This document shows positions 47,217 to 54,918 of a DNA stretch of 64,000 nt, in pieces. The notes below the pieces were generated by a model. That model was given only the letters and a program-made list of their open reading frames with translations, had not been told where the DNA came from and did no database searches. Origin of the DNA: Serpentinimonas maccroryi (GTDB lineage: Bacteria; Pseudomonadota; Gammaproteobacteria; Burkholderiales; Burkholderiaceae_C). The stretch's first letter is position 1; every line of letters begins with the position of its first letter. Made by a program: the position numbers and the translations under genes. The stretch is from assembly GCF_000828915.1 (NCBI RefSeq), contig NZ_AP014569.1:1736001-1800000 (forward strand). Reading direction: 5' to 3'.

Positions 47217-48278
47217 TCAACAGCAATCGCCGCCGGGCTGGCAGGCGGGGGTTTGCGTCGATTTGTTAGAGCCGCCGATGAATATGAAACTCTGGCTCAT
47301 CGGGCCGTCCAGGAGGCTTTGGTAGGTCTTGTCGCATACGCTGGTCCGGCTGCCGCGCAGGTATTCATGCTTGTCGTCATCGTGGACGCGGCTGAATGGG
47401 CCGCGGTAAATGACTTCTTTGCCGCCGTATATACAGGGACCGGTCACGGGTTTCACCGCCGTCAAGGTGACGGACCGGAATTCAATGCCCTCCAGAACCT
47501 GCCAGGCTTCGTCGGTCCATTTGTCGAATGCGAGATCGGTAAATCCCGTGTCGGTGAATACACGCATGAACTCCTGTTCCTGGAATGCGCCCGAAATGCA
47601 GTCGGCCCACAGATCGGGGTTCTCCTGCAGGTTCTGCGGCACCTCTTTGTCGCTGACGACGTCGGCGATGGCCACGCGGCCCCCTGGCTTGAGGACGCGG
47701 TGGATCTCGCGGATGAGCTGCTGGCGCTCGTCCTTGCCGACCAAGTTCAGCACGCAATTGGAGATCACCAGGTCCACGGAACCGTCCGTGACCGCCGGCG
47801 GCGTCTGCCGCAGCCAGTCCTCGTATCGCGCCATGGAGTCACGGTTCGTGATGGGATTGCTGGCGATGAATTTCTCGACCTGCTCGAGGTCGGTTTTCAA
47901 ATCCTGTATCCGGCATTTAATGAAATCCACCGGCCGAGTGCCGAATGCGATGGCCATGGGGTTTCGGTATTTCCTGGCCAACGCCAGCATGTCGTCGTTG
48001 ACATCCACACCGATCACGTGTCCGCTCGGGCCGACTAATTGACTGGCCATATAGCACATCTTTCCGGTGCCGGAGCCGAGGTCCAATACGACGTCACCGC
48101 TGCGGACATAACGTGACGGGTCTCCGCAGCCATAATCCCGCTCGATGATTTCCTTGGGCAATGCTTCCAATAATCTGGGGTCATAGCTGGTGGGGCAGCA
48201 TAGATTGGGTTTCGCGATGCGCGCACCTTCAGTATAACGGTCGCGCACAGCGCCCTCCAGGATAGCAGCGTTCTGCAT
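47217..48278 (-). CDS. ArsM-like arsenite methyltransferase
   Basis: A 353-residue protein from an ATG behind GGAGG. ArsM landmarks: LCCPTSYD, RDYGCGDPSRYV, the SAM loop VVLDLGSGTGKMCYMASQLV, ISNCVLNLVGKDE and WADCISGAFQ. The cysteines at the YGCG, SNCVLNL and DCISGA positions correspond to the arsenite-binding cysteines of ArsM, and further CC pairs occur near the start and at the end (CQPGGDCC). It should methylate As(III) or an organoarsenical. It starts 27 bp after the stop of substrate gene 2 on the same strand and leads the methyltransferase-radical SAM-methyltransferase cassette. No arsR is nearby. Confidence 0.78.
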   Translation of the reverse strand: MQNAAILEGAVRDRYTEGARIAKPNLCCPTSYDPRLLEALPKEIIERDYGCGDPSRYVRSGDVVLDLGSGTGKMCYMASQLVGPSGHVIGVDVNDDMLALARKYRNPMAIAFGTRPVDFIKCRIQDLKTDLEQVEKFIASNPITNRDSMARYEDWLRQTPPAVTDGSVDLVISNCVLNLVGKDERQQLIREIHRVLKPGGRVAIADVVSDKEVPQNLQENPDLWADCISGAFQEQEFMRVFTDTGFTDLAFDKWTDEAWQVLEGIEFRSVTLTAVKPVTGPCIYGGKEVIYRGPFSRVHDDDKHEYLRGSRTSVCDKTYQSLLDGPMSQSFIFIGGSNKSTQTPACQPGGDCC

Positions 48279-48305
48279 GGGAAATCCTCCGGTTGGAATT
48301 GAGTG

Positions 48306-48851
48306 TCACATCCCCCCACTGGCGGCTGCCCCAGCAGCACCAAAGCTTCCACCAATCACCGCACCAGTCGCAACGTTGCCAAGGAACCTATGGGTATTCC
48401 AAGCATGATTTCCACGCCAAACACCAAGCGCAAATCCGCCACCGCCGACCGCCCCGCCAACCAAGCCACCAACAGCAAACGGCGCCAACGCCCCCTTGGT
48501 CTCCTCCATCTCCTGCGGCGACAGCACGGCCACCCGCAGCGGCTCATGGCCGGGCACGAACAGCGCTTGCAAGTCGGCCGCGCTGAAGGGCTCTGGTGGC
48601 GTCAGCGCCAGCACGGGCAGCTCTGCCGGCAGGGAGCCTGCCGCCACCAGCGCGGGCAATTCTGCCAGCGCCGGCTGTGTGGGCCGCTCAGCCACCAGCT
48701 CAGCCACCGCTACCGCTTGCACAGGTTGCAGCGCCAGCACGCCCGGCACTTCTGCGTACAAACCCTCAGCCGCCAGCGCCGGCCCCGCCAACATCCCCGT
48801 GGCCGCCAAGGCCAGTGCCCACCTCAGTACCATCCGCTTCATCTTCATCAT
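48306..48851 (-). CDS. Exported leader/core substrate protein 2 (bacteriocin-like leader, glycine-rich tail)
   Basis: A 181-residue protein starting MMKMKRMVLRWALALAATGM behind GGAG. The Sec signal peptide ends near ALA-AEG (residue 28). The region 84-121 (TPPEPFSAADLQALFVPG ... LSPQEMEETKGA) matches substrate 1 with one change. After GA the 60-residue tail is glycine-rich, with small-residue spacing (FAVGGLVGGAVGGGGFALGV, then NVATGAVIGGSFGAAG) like two-peptide class II bacteriocin cores or amyloid-prone repeats. A conserved leader and unrelated core next to a C39 peptidase are the hallmarks of leader-guided processing. The gene is 155 bp downstream of the barrel gene. Confidence 0.78.
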   Translation of the reverse strand: MMKMKRMVLRWALALAATGMLAGPALAAEGLYAEVPGVLALQPVQAVAVAELVAERPTQPALAELPALVAAGSLPAELPVLALTPPEPFSAADLQALFVPGHEPLRVAVLSPQEMEETKGALAPFAVGGLVGGAVGGGGFALGVWRGNHAWNTHRFLGNVATGAVIGGSFGAAGAAASGGM

Positions 48852-48886
48852 GATAAACTCCAATTGCATTTTGATGACAAAAAACC

Positions 48887-48969
48887 GCCTCGGTCTCACC
48901 CGAGGCTCCCTTTGGCCCTGCGTCAACAAGGCCAAACCCTTTGAGGCGTGCGCTGTCTGCAGCGCACGC
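48887..48969 (-). promoter_or_regulatory. Three-hairpin leader with terminator-like element upstream of substrate gene 2
   Basis: On the minus strand the stems are GCGTGCGCTG/CAGCGCACGC (48946-48969), a TTTGGCC/GGCCAAA stem (48911-48936) and GCCTCGG/CCGAGGC (48887-48906) followed by GGTTTTTT. The T run ends 28 nt before the ATG, so no promoter fits between it and the gene. Readthrough control (attenuation) or a processing site is implied. Confidence 0.72.
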
Positions 48970-49005
48970 ACTCCATTTTTCCCCTGCTTGAAGCTCCGCC
49001 TGCCT

Positions 49006-49932
49006 TCAACCCCCAGTCGCCCGGCGGTTGCCGCTGCGCGCTGCCGCTGCGCCCTGGAAGGTGTAGAGCCAGTTGAGCCGGAACTCGGCCCCGCCGCGCC
49101 CCGAGGCATTGAGCTTGAGGGTGCCGTTGAGGGTGTTGCCGCGCGCTATGCCGTAGCCCACTGCCAGCACTAGGTCGGTGGCACTGCGGTCGCTGCCTTG
49201 GCGCACGCCGTCGCGCCGGGCAGTGCTGCGGTGCGTCCATTGCACGCCGGTGCTCAGGGTGACGCGGTCGTTCACAGCAAAGCCGACCGATGGGTGCAGC
49301 AAGACCAGGTTGCCGGGCTGTAGCTGTTCGCCGCCGTCGCGCCGGCTGCGGTTGAGGCGGTAGGCGCCGGTGAGCGAGAACACGATCGGGTCGATCGCGG
49401 TGTAGGTGGTCAGCCCGAGCGTGAGCGCACGCGCATGGGCGTTGGCGGCGCGCTGGCGCTCGAGCACGGCCAGCTCGGCAAAGCCGAGCAGCGCCGGGCC
49501 GTTGCGGTCGGGCCGAAACTGGTGGTTCAGGCCCAGCCAGAGGTCGGCCAGACGCCCTTCGCTGTGGCTGCGGCTGATCTGGCCGGGCTCGCTGCTGCGC
49601 TGGCGGCTTTGCAGTGCGCTCAGGCGGCCATAGATTTCGGTGTGCTCGCTCAGGCCGTAGCGCAGCCCGAGGCTGGCGACGAAGGTGTCGGAGTTGTCGA
49701 TCCGCTCGCCGATGGCGGTGGGCAGCAGGACGAAGGTGGCGGCGCCAGTCTGCACTTCGATCGGCTCGCCCGTGGCCACGCCTTGGCGCTCGAGGTTGGC
49801 GTAGGTCAGCCCCAAATCCAAGCGCCACTGGCCGCGCTCGGTGATCAGGTCTTCGACCGTCAGAGGCAGATCGGCCCAAGCCGCAGGCGCGGCCAGCAGA
49901 CCCATGACAAGACATAGCGCACGCCAATTCAT
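49006..49932 (-). CDS. Outer-membrane beta-barrel channel (Phenol_MetA_deg/FapF-barrel-like)
   Basis: A 308-residue protein with a clear signal peptide (MNWRALCLVMGLLAAPAAWA). The mature chain begins VEDLITERGQWRLDLGLTYA and alternates amphipathic strands with turns (VASLGLRYGLSEHTEIYGRL, GLTTYTAIDPIVFSLTGAYR, GVQWTHRSTARRDG), as in 12-stranded barrels of the MetA-pathway porin group to which the FapF barrel belongs. It ends in LNWLYTFQGA. It lacks the N-terminal coiled coil of FapF. It is the first gene of the locus and probably the exit channel for the substrate proteins. A G9 tract lies in its promoter. Confidence 0.72.
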   Translation of the reverse strand: MNWRALCLVMGLLAAPAAWADLPLTVEDLITERGQWRLDLGLTYANLERQGVATGEPIEVQTGAATFVLLPTAIGERIDNSDTFVASLGLRYGLSEHTEIYGRLSALQSRQRSSEPGQISRSHSEGRLADLWLGLNHQFRPDRNGPALLGFAELAVLERQRAANAHARALTLGLTTYTAIDPIVFSLTGAYRLNRSRRDGGEQLQPGNLVLLHPSVGFAVNDRVTLSTGVQWTHRSTARRDGVRQGSDRSATDLVLAVGYGIARGNTLNGTLKLNASGRGGAEFRLNWLYTFQGAAAARSGNRRATGG

Positions 49933-49965
49933 AGCACTCCCTGTACCGTTGTTTTTGACAGCGCT

Positions 49966-49992
49966 ACTCTACCCCCCCCCGCGATTTTGCAA
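49966..49992 (-). promoter_or_regulatory. Candidate phase-variable promoter with a G9 spacer tract
   Basis: On the minus strand TTGCAA (49992-49987) and TAGAGT (49971-49966) are separated by 15 bp, nine of which are an uninterrupted G run (49980-49972). Adding two G would give the ideal 17-bp spacer. The -10 element is about 33 bp before the channel gene's start codon. Hexamers match consensus at about four of six positions each. Confidence 0.5.
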
Positions 49993-50121
49993 GGGGGAAA
50001 TTGTAACAATTTGTAATAAATGGTCCAACCAAAGGTGCGCAGCAAGCCCCGCGCTGAAGCACTAAAATCAGCCCATCGCCCGGCCCCAAGCGCCGGCCAC
50101 CACCCCCTCACCAGCGCAACC

Positions 50122-51543
50122 ATGGGACGCACCCTCTACGACAAAATCTGGGACGAGCACGTCGTCCACACCGAAGCCGACGGCACCGCGTTGCTCTACA
50201 TCGACCGCCATCTGGTGCACGAAGTCACCAGCCCGCAAGCCTTCGAGGGCTTGCGTGAGTCCGGGCGCAAGGTCTGGCGCGCGAGTTCGGTCGTGGCCAC
50301 CGCCGACCACAACACCCCCACCCACGGCTGGGAGCACGGCTACGAGGGCATCGCCGACCCGATCAGCAAAGAGCAGATCGTCACCCTCAACACCAACATC
50401 GCCGAGTTCGGCGCCGCCGCCTTCTTCCCCTTCATGCACCCGCGCCAAGGCATCGTGCACGTGGTGGGCCCCGAAAACGGCGCCACCCTGCCGGGCATGA
50501 CCGTGGTCTGCGGCGACTCGCACACCTCGACCCACGGCGCTTTTGGCGCGCTGGCGCACGGCATCGGCACCAGCGAAGTCGAGCACGTGCTGGCCACGCA
50601 GACGCTGCTGGCCAAAAAAGCGCGCAACCTGCTCATCCGCGTCGAGGGCCAACTGCCCCGCGGTTGCGGCGCCAAAGACATCGTGCTGGCCATCATCGGC
50701 CGCATCGGCACGGCGGGCGGCACCGGCTACACGATCGAGTTTGGCGGCAGCGCCATCCGCGCGCTGTCGATCGAAGGCCGCATGACGGTCTGCAACATGG
50801 CGATCGAGGCCGGTGCCCGCGCCGGCTTGGTGGCGGTGGACGACAAAACCATCGCCTACCTCAAAGGGCGCCCACTGGCCCCCAGTGGTTTGGAGTGGGA
50901 GCAAGCGGCGGCCTACTGGCGCACCCTGCAGTCCGACCCGGACGCGATGTTCGACGCCGTGGTCGAGCTCGACGCGGCCCAGATCGCGCCCCAAGTGACG
51001 TGGGGCACCTCGCCCGAGATGGTGCTGCCGATCACGGGCAATGTGCCCGACCCCGACCAAATCAAAGACGCCAACCAGCGCGCCGCCACCGAGCGCGCGC
51101 TGCACTACATGGGCCTGCAACCGGGCAAGGCGCTGGCCGATATCCATGTGGACAAGGTGTTCATCGGTTCGTGCACCAACAGCCGCATCGAAGACTTGCG
51201 CCAAGCCGCCGAGGTGGTGCAAAAGCTGGGACGGAAGGTGGCGCGCAACGTGCGTCAGGCGCTGGTGGTGCCGGGCTCGGGCCTGGTTAAGGCGCAGGCC
51301 GAACGCGAAGGGCTGCACGAGATTTTTCGCGCTGCCGGCTTTGAGTGGCGCGAACCCGGTTGCAGCATGTGCTTGGCGATGAACGCCGACCGGCTCGAAC
51401 CCGGCGAGCGCTGCGCCAGCACCAGCAACCGCAACTTTGAAGGCCGCCAAGGCGCCGGTGGGCGCACGCACCTCGTCAGCCCAGCCATGGCGGCGGCGGC
51501 GGCCATCCACGGCCACTTCGTCGATATCCGTACCCTCGCCTGA
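50122..51543 (+). CDS. leuC: 3-isopropylmalate dehydratase large subunit
   Basis: A 473-residue protein from the ATG at 50122 ([20 protein letters not shown]). Fe-S ligands are in [15 protein letters not shown] and [13 protein letters not shown], and the substrate region is [20 protein letters not shown]. With LeuD it isomerises isopropylmalate in leucine synthesis. The operon is leuC - entericidin - leuD - leuB. Confidence 0.96.
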   Translation: MGRTLYDKIWDEHVVHTEADGTALLYIDRHLVHEVTSPQAFEGLRESGRKVWRASSVVATADHNTPTHGWEHGYEGIADPISKEQIVTLNTNIAEFGAAAFFPFMHPRQGIVHVVGPENGATLPGMTVVCGDSHTSTHGAFGALAHGIGTSEVEHVLATQTLLAKKARNLLIRVEGQLPRGCGAKDIVLAIIGRIGTAGGTGYTIEFGGSAIRALSIEGRMTVCNMAIEAGARAGLVAVDDKTIAYLKGRPLAPSGLEWEQAAAYWRTLQSDPDAMFDAVVELDAAQIAPQVTWGTSPEMVLPITGNVPDPDQIKDANQRAATERALHYMGLQPGKALADIHVDKVFIGSCTNSRIEDLRQAAEVVQKLGRKVARNVRQALVVPGSGLVKAQAEREGLHEIFRAAGFEWREPGCSMCLAMNADRLEPGERCASTSNRNFEGRQGAGGRTHLVSPAMAAAAAIHGHFVDIRTLA

Positions 51544-51565
51544 ATTCTTTTCCAGGAGTTTTGCC

Positions 51566-51691
51566 ATGAAAACCTTCCTCACCCTGCTGCTGTTGAGCGC
51601 CAGTTTGGCCTTGGGCGGCTGCGCCACCGTCGCCGGCATCGGCAAAGACGTGCAACGCGGCGGCCAGATCATCCAGGACGCCGCCCGCTAG
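51566..51691 (+). CDS. Entericidin EcnA/B-type small lipoprotein
   Basis: A 41-residue protein ([20 protein letters not shown]) behind CCAGGAG. The lipobox LGGC gives a mature lipoprotein of about 24 residues, [20 protein letters not shown], the entericidin pattern. Its place between leuC and leuD is common in Comamonadaceae and relatives. Entericidins are linked to envelope stress, but the role inside the leu operon is unknown. Confidence 0.85.
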   Translation: MKTFLTLLLLSASLALGGCATVAGIGKDVQRGGQIIQDAAR

Positions 51692-51720
51692 GCCGCGCCC
51701 ACACCCCTTTACGCTCTCCG

Positions 51721-52371
51721 ATGCAAGCCTTCACCGTACACCAGGGCTTGGTGGCCCCGATCGACCGCGAAAACGTCGATACCGACGCCATCATCCCCAA
51801 GCAGTTCCTCAAATCCATCCGCAAGACCGGCTTTGGCCCGAATCTGTTCGACGAGTGGCGCTACCTCGACGTCGGCCAGCCGGGGCAAGACCCGGCCAGC
51901 CGGCGCCCCAACCCCGACTTCGTGCTGAACCAGCCGCGCTACGCCGGGGCGTCGATTTTGCTGGCGCGCAAAAACTTTGGCTGTGGCTCCAGCCGCGAGC
52001 ACGCGCCCTGGGCGATCGAGCAGTACGGTTTTCGGGCCCTGATCGCGCCCAGCTTTGCCGACATCTTCTTCAACAACTGCTTCAAAAACGGTCTGCTGCC
52101 GATCGTGCTGCCCGAAGCCACCGTGGCCAGTTTGTTCGACGCCGTGCACGCCTTTGCCGGCTACCGCCTGACCATCGACCTGCCGCGCCAGTGCATCGTG
52201 CTGCCGCAAGGCGAAGAGATCGCCTTCGAGGTCAACCCCTTTCGCAAGCACTGTCTGCTCAACGGCCTAGACGACATCGGCCTGACGCTGCGCCACGCCG
52301 ACACCATCCGCACCTTCGAGGTCCAGCGCTTGGCGGCCAAACCGTGGTTGGCGCGCACTTGGCTGGGCTGA
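51721..52371 (+). CDS. leuD: 3-isopropylmalate dehydratase small subunit
   Basis: A 216-residue protein starting [20 protein letters not shown]. LeuD signature: [16 protein letters not shown] and the swivel loop [20 protein letters not shown]. It partners LeuC. About 115 bp separate it from leuB. Confidence 0.96.
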   Translation: MQAFTVHQGLVAPIDRENVDTDAIIPKQFLKSIRKTGFGPNLFDEWRYLDVGQPGQDPASRRPNPDFVLNQPRYAGASILLARKNFGCGSSREHAPWAIEQYGFRALIAPSFADIFFNNCFKNGLLPIVLPEATVASLFDAVHAFAGYRLTIDLPRQCIVLPQGEEIAFEVNPFRKHCLLNGLDDIGLTLRHADTIRTFEVQRLAAKPWLARTWLG

Positions 52372-52486
52372 GGCCAGCACCTGCAACCCGATCGGCTGAC
52401 CCGCGCCGCCGCCCTTTGGCCCCGACCGCCTTACTCGACCCACCCAGCGCCCACGCCCGGGCCTCACGCCTTCCAGCTCACACCCC

Positions 52487-53557
52487 ATGAAAATCGCAGT
52501 CCTCCCCGGTGACGGCATCGGCACCGAAATCGTCGCCCAAGCGATCAGCGTGTTGCAGGCTCTGGCTTTGCCGTTCGAGTTCGAGCACGCCGCCGTGGGC
52601 GGTGCCGCCTACGAGGCGCACGGCCACCCGCTGCCCGAGGCCACGCTCAAGCTGGCGCAGCAGGCCGACGCGGTGCTGTTCGGCGCCGTGGGCGACTGGA
52701 AATACGACCGGCTCGAGCGCCACCTGCGGCCCGAGCAAGCCATTCTGGGGCTGCGCAAGCACCTGGGGCTGTTTGCCAACTTCCGCCCCGCCATCTGCTA
52801 CCCGCAGCTGGTCGATGCCTCCAGCCTCAAGCCCGAGCTGGTGGCCGGGCTCGACATCCTGATCATCCGCGAGCTCACCGGCGACATCTACTTCGGCCAA
52901 CCGCGCGGCCGCCGCAGCGCCCCAGACGGCCCCTTTGCCGGCAGCGAAGAAGCCTTCGACACCATGCGCTACAGCCGGCCCGAGATCGAGCGCATTGCCC
53001 ACGTGGCCTTCAAGGCCGCGCGCCAGCGCAACAAAAAGGTCACCAGCGTGGACAAGGCCAACGTGCTCGAGACCTTCCAGTTCTGGAAAGACGTGGTCAG
53101 CGCCGTGCACGCCGACTACCCCGACGTGGCGCTGGAGCACATGTATGTCGATAACGCCGCCATGCAGTTGGTCAAGCGCCCCAAGGCTTTTGACGTGATC
53201 GTCACCGGAAATATGTTTGGCGACATTTTGTCCGACGAGGCCTCGATGCTCACCGGCTCGATCGGCATGCTGCCCTCGGCAAGCCTGAACGAGCGTGGCC
53301 AAGGCCTGTACGAGCCCAGCCACGGCAGCGCGCCCGACATCGCCGGGCAAGGCGTGGCCAACCCGCTGGCCACGATTTTGAGCGCGGCCATGATGCTGCG
53401 CTTCTCGCTCGGCCAGCCCGAGGCGGCGGCGCGCATCGAGGCCGCAGTGCAAACCGTGCTCGAGCAAGGCCTGCGCACGCCCGACATCATGGCCCCCGGC
53501 TGCACCCGCGTCGGCACGGCGCAGATGGGCGCGGCGGTGCGGGCGGCGCTGGGCTGA
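52487..53557 (+). CDS. leuB: 3-isopropylmalate dehydrogenase
   Basis: A 356-residue protein starting [20 protein letters not shown]. Substrate Arg/Tyr/Lys region [16 protein letters not shown], metal-binding Asp residues in [17 protein letters not shown], and NAD site [18 protein letters not shown]. It oxidises and decarboxylates isopropylmalate. Confidence 0.96.
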   Translation: MKIAVLPGDGIGTEIVAQAISVLQALALPFEFEHAAVGGAAYEAHGHPLPEATLKLAQQADAVLFGAVGDWKYDRLERHLRPEQAILGLRKHLGLFANFRPAICYPQLVDASSLKPELVAGLDILIIRELTGDIYFGQPRGRRSAPDGPFAGSEEAFDTMRYSRPEIERIAHVAFKAARQRNKKVTSVDKANVLETFQFWKDVVSAVHADYPDVALEHMYVDNAAMQLVKRPKAFDVIVTGNMFGDILSDEASMLTGSIGMLPSASLNERGQGLYEPSHGSAPDIAGQGVANPLATILSAAMMLRFSLGQPEAAARIEAAVQTVLEQGLRTPDIMAPGCTRVGTAQMGAAVRAALG

Positions 53558-53601
53558 TCCAAGCTCCCTAATTCCAGCCAGCTCCACCGGTGTTAGTCTC
53601 T

Positions 53602-54219
53602 ATGCAAATGCTGCCGCAGTGGCTGTACCCTTGGGTGCCCAGCATCGTGCTCGGTGCGCAGATCACCCTGCTCATCGTGGGTGCGTGGCTGCTGCGCGCC
53701 CTGTTTGGGCGCTTGGTGCGGAGTACCAGCACGCGCCATGGGCTGCCACCCGAGTTTACGTTTGTCGCCTTGCTCGCGGGCAAGATCGTGATCTACGGTG
53801 CCGCCCTGTTGCTGGTGCTCGACCGCCTGGGGGTTTCGGCCACCGTGCTCTGGACCGCGTTCACCGGCTTTGCGGCCGTGGCGGCGGTGGCCTTTTTTGC
53901 CGCCTGGAGCGTGCTGTCCAACATTTTTTGCAGTTTTTTGATCTTTGTTACCGGCATCGTGCGCTTGCACGACCACATCGAAGTCGTGGAAAACGGCCAA
54001 ACCGCTGGGCTCAGGGGCCAAGTGATCGACATCAATCTGATCTACACCACGGTGCAGGAACACAGCGCCGACGGCTCGGGCTCGACCCTGAAGTTTCCCA
54101 ACAGCATGTTTTTTCAACGCATCACGCGCACTTGGCCGGGCGAGCCGCCCGCGCCAGTGGTCGCGCCCACGGGCGCCGGTGCCGCCTCCCAGCCGCCCAG
54201 CGGCGGCGCTACGCCCTAA
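53602..54219 (+). CDS. Small MscS-type mechanosensitive channel homologue
   Basis: A 205-residue protein from the ATG at 53602; a GTG four codons earlier is the alternative. Three membrane segments are visible, the last being VWxx-type pore helix material AVAFFAAWSVLSNIFCSFLI, followed by the beta domain start GLRGQVIDINLIYTTVQEHS and LKFPNSMFFQRITRTW. It lacks the usual large C-terminal domain and ends in a Pro/Gly tail. Its 3' end overlaps the convergent DUF2784 gene by about 11 bp. Confidence 0.78.
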   Translation: MQMLPQWLYPWVPSIVLGAQITLLIVGAWLLRALFGRLVRSTSTRHGLPPEFTFVALLAGKIVIYGAALLLVLDRLGVSATVLWTAFTGFAAVAAVAFFAAWSVLSNIFCSFLIFVTGIVRLHDHIEVVENGQTAGLRGQVIDINLIYTTVQEHSADGSGSTLKFPNSMFFQRITRTWPGEPPAPVVAPTGAGAASQPPSGGATP

Positions 54220-54601
54220 TTGCACCCCCCGGGGGACGGCGGCGCCAGCGCCTCCAGACCCACGCATAAATCACGCCGTTGAACCCCAGCACCAGCGCCC
54301 CGAGCAGGTATTGCAGCTCGCGCGTCAGGCCAGCGGGGTAGATCACGGCCAGCAAGTAGTGCTCGATGAAGCCGCCCGGGGCCATGCCGGCCTGGCCGGC
54401 CTGGAGCCGGAAATGGTTTTCGATGTCGGTGAGCGGGCACGGCGCCCCGGCGATCATGACAAAAAACGCCCAAGCCGCGCACGGCAGCTGCAGCCACGGC
54501 ACCCAGCGCCACCACAGCGCCAGCACGGCTCCGAACACCGAAAAAACAATGTAGAGCAGGTGGACGCTCATGACCGCTTCGGCCGCGATTTGGTACCACA
54601 T
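54209..54601 (-). CDS. DUF2784 small membrane protein
   Basis: A 130-residue protein from the ATG at 54601 (MWYQIAAEAVMSVHLLYIVF), with four membrane segments and the DUF2784 motifs CPLTDIENHFRLQAGQAG and GGFIEHYLLAVIYPAGL. The function is unknown. The frame extends upstream to 54703 with ATG codons at 54631 and further, so the exact start is open. Confidence 0.75.
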   Translation of the reverse strand: MWYQIAAEAVMSVHLLYIVFSVFGAVLALWWRWVPWLQLPCAAWAFFVMIAGAPCPLTDIENHFRLQAGQAGMAPGGFIEHYLLAVIYPAGLTRELQYLLGALVLGFNGVIYAWVWRRWRRRPPGGAIRA

Positions 54602-54918
54602 GGCAGTTTTGCTCCAGACGAAAGAGGCCATCAAAACCCGCGGGCGCTGTGGCGCAACGCAAACTGCGCTGTCAACGCCCCAGAGCACCGCAGCGGTCGC
54701 CATCGGCTAGAATGTACGACCATGTTTGCCGCCCAATCGTTCACCTCGAACCACACCACCGCCACTCCGGCGCGGGTGTGTGGGCGCGCAATCGTTAAAA
54801 CCACGACCGGCTAAACCCCAGCCCGGTTCGTCGCGCGCCCCCACCCGGCCAGACGAGCCGGGCAGGACGGTACCCGGGGTCTGGATCCGTATTTCTGCAA
54901 CCTGAAAGGGCGTTCGTC
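54602..54918 (+). other. Intergenic region upstream of asd
   Basis: About 317 bp lie between the divergent DUF2784 and asd starts. A CCCGGC-N7-GCCGGG stem is at 54844-54862. The promoter of asd is presumably here. I see no riboswitch consensus and no small ORF I trust. Confidence 0.4.

Noticed and set aside
49987-50017. TTGCAA/TGTAAT as a plus-strand promoter for leuC
   Set aside because: The spacing is 19 bp and the elements are weak. The same TTGCAA fits better, facing the other way, as part of the G9-spacer promoter. The leuC start site cannot be placed by eye.
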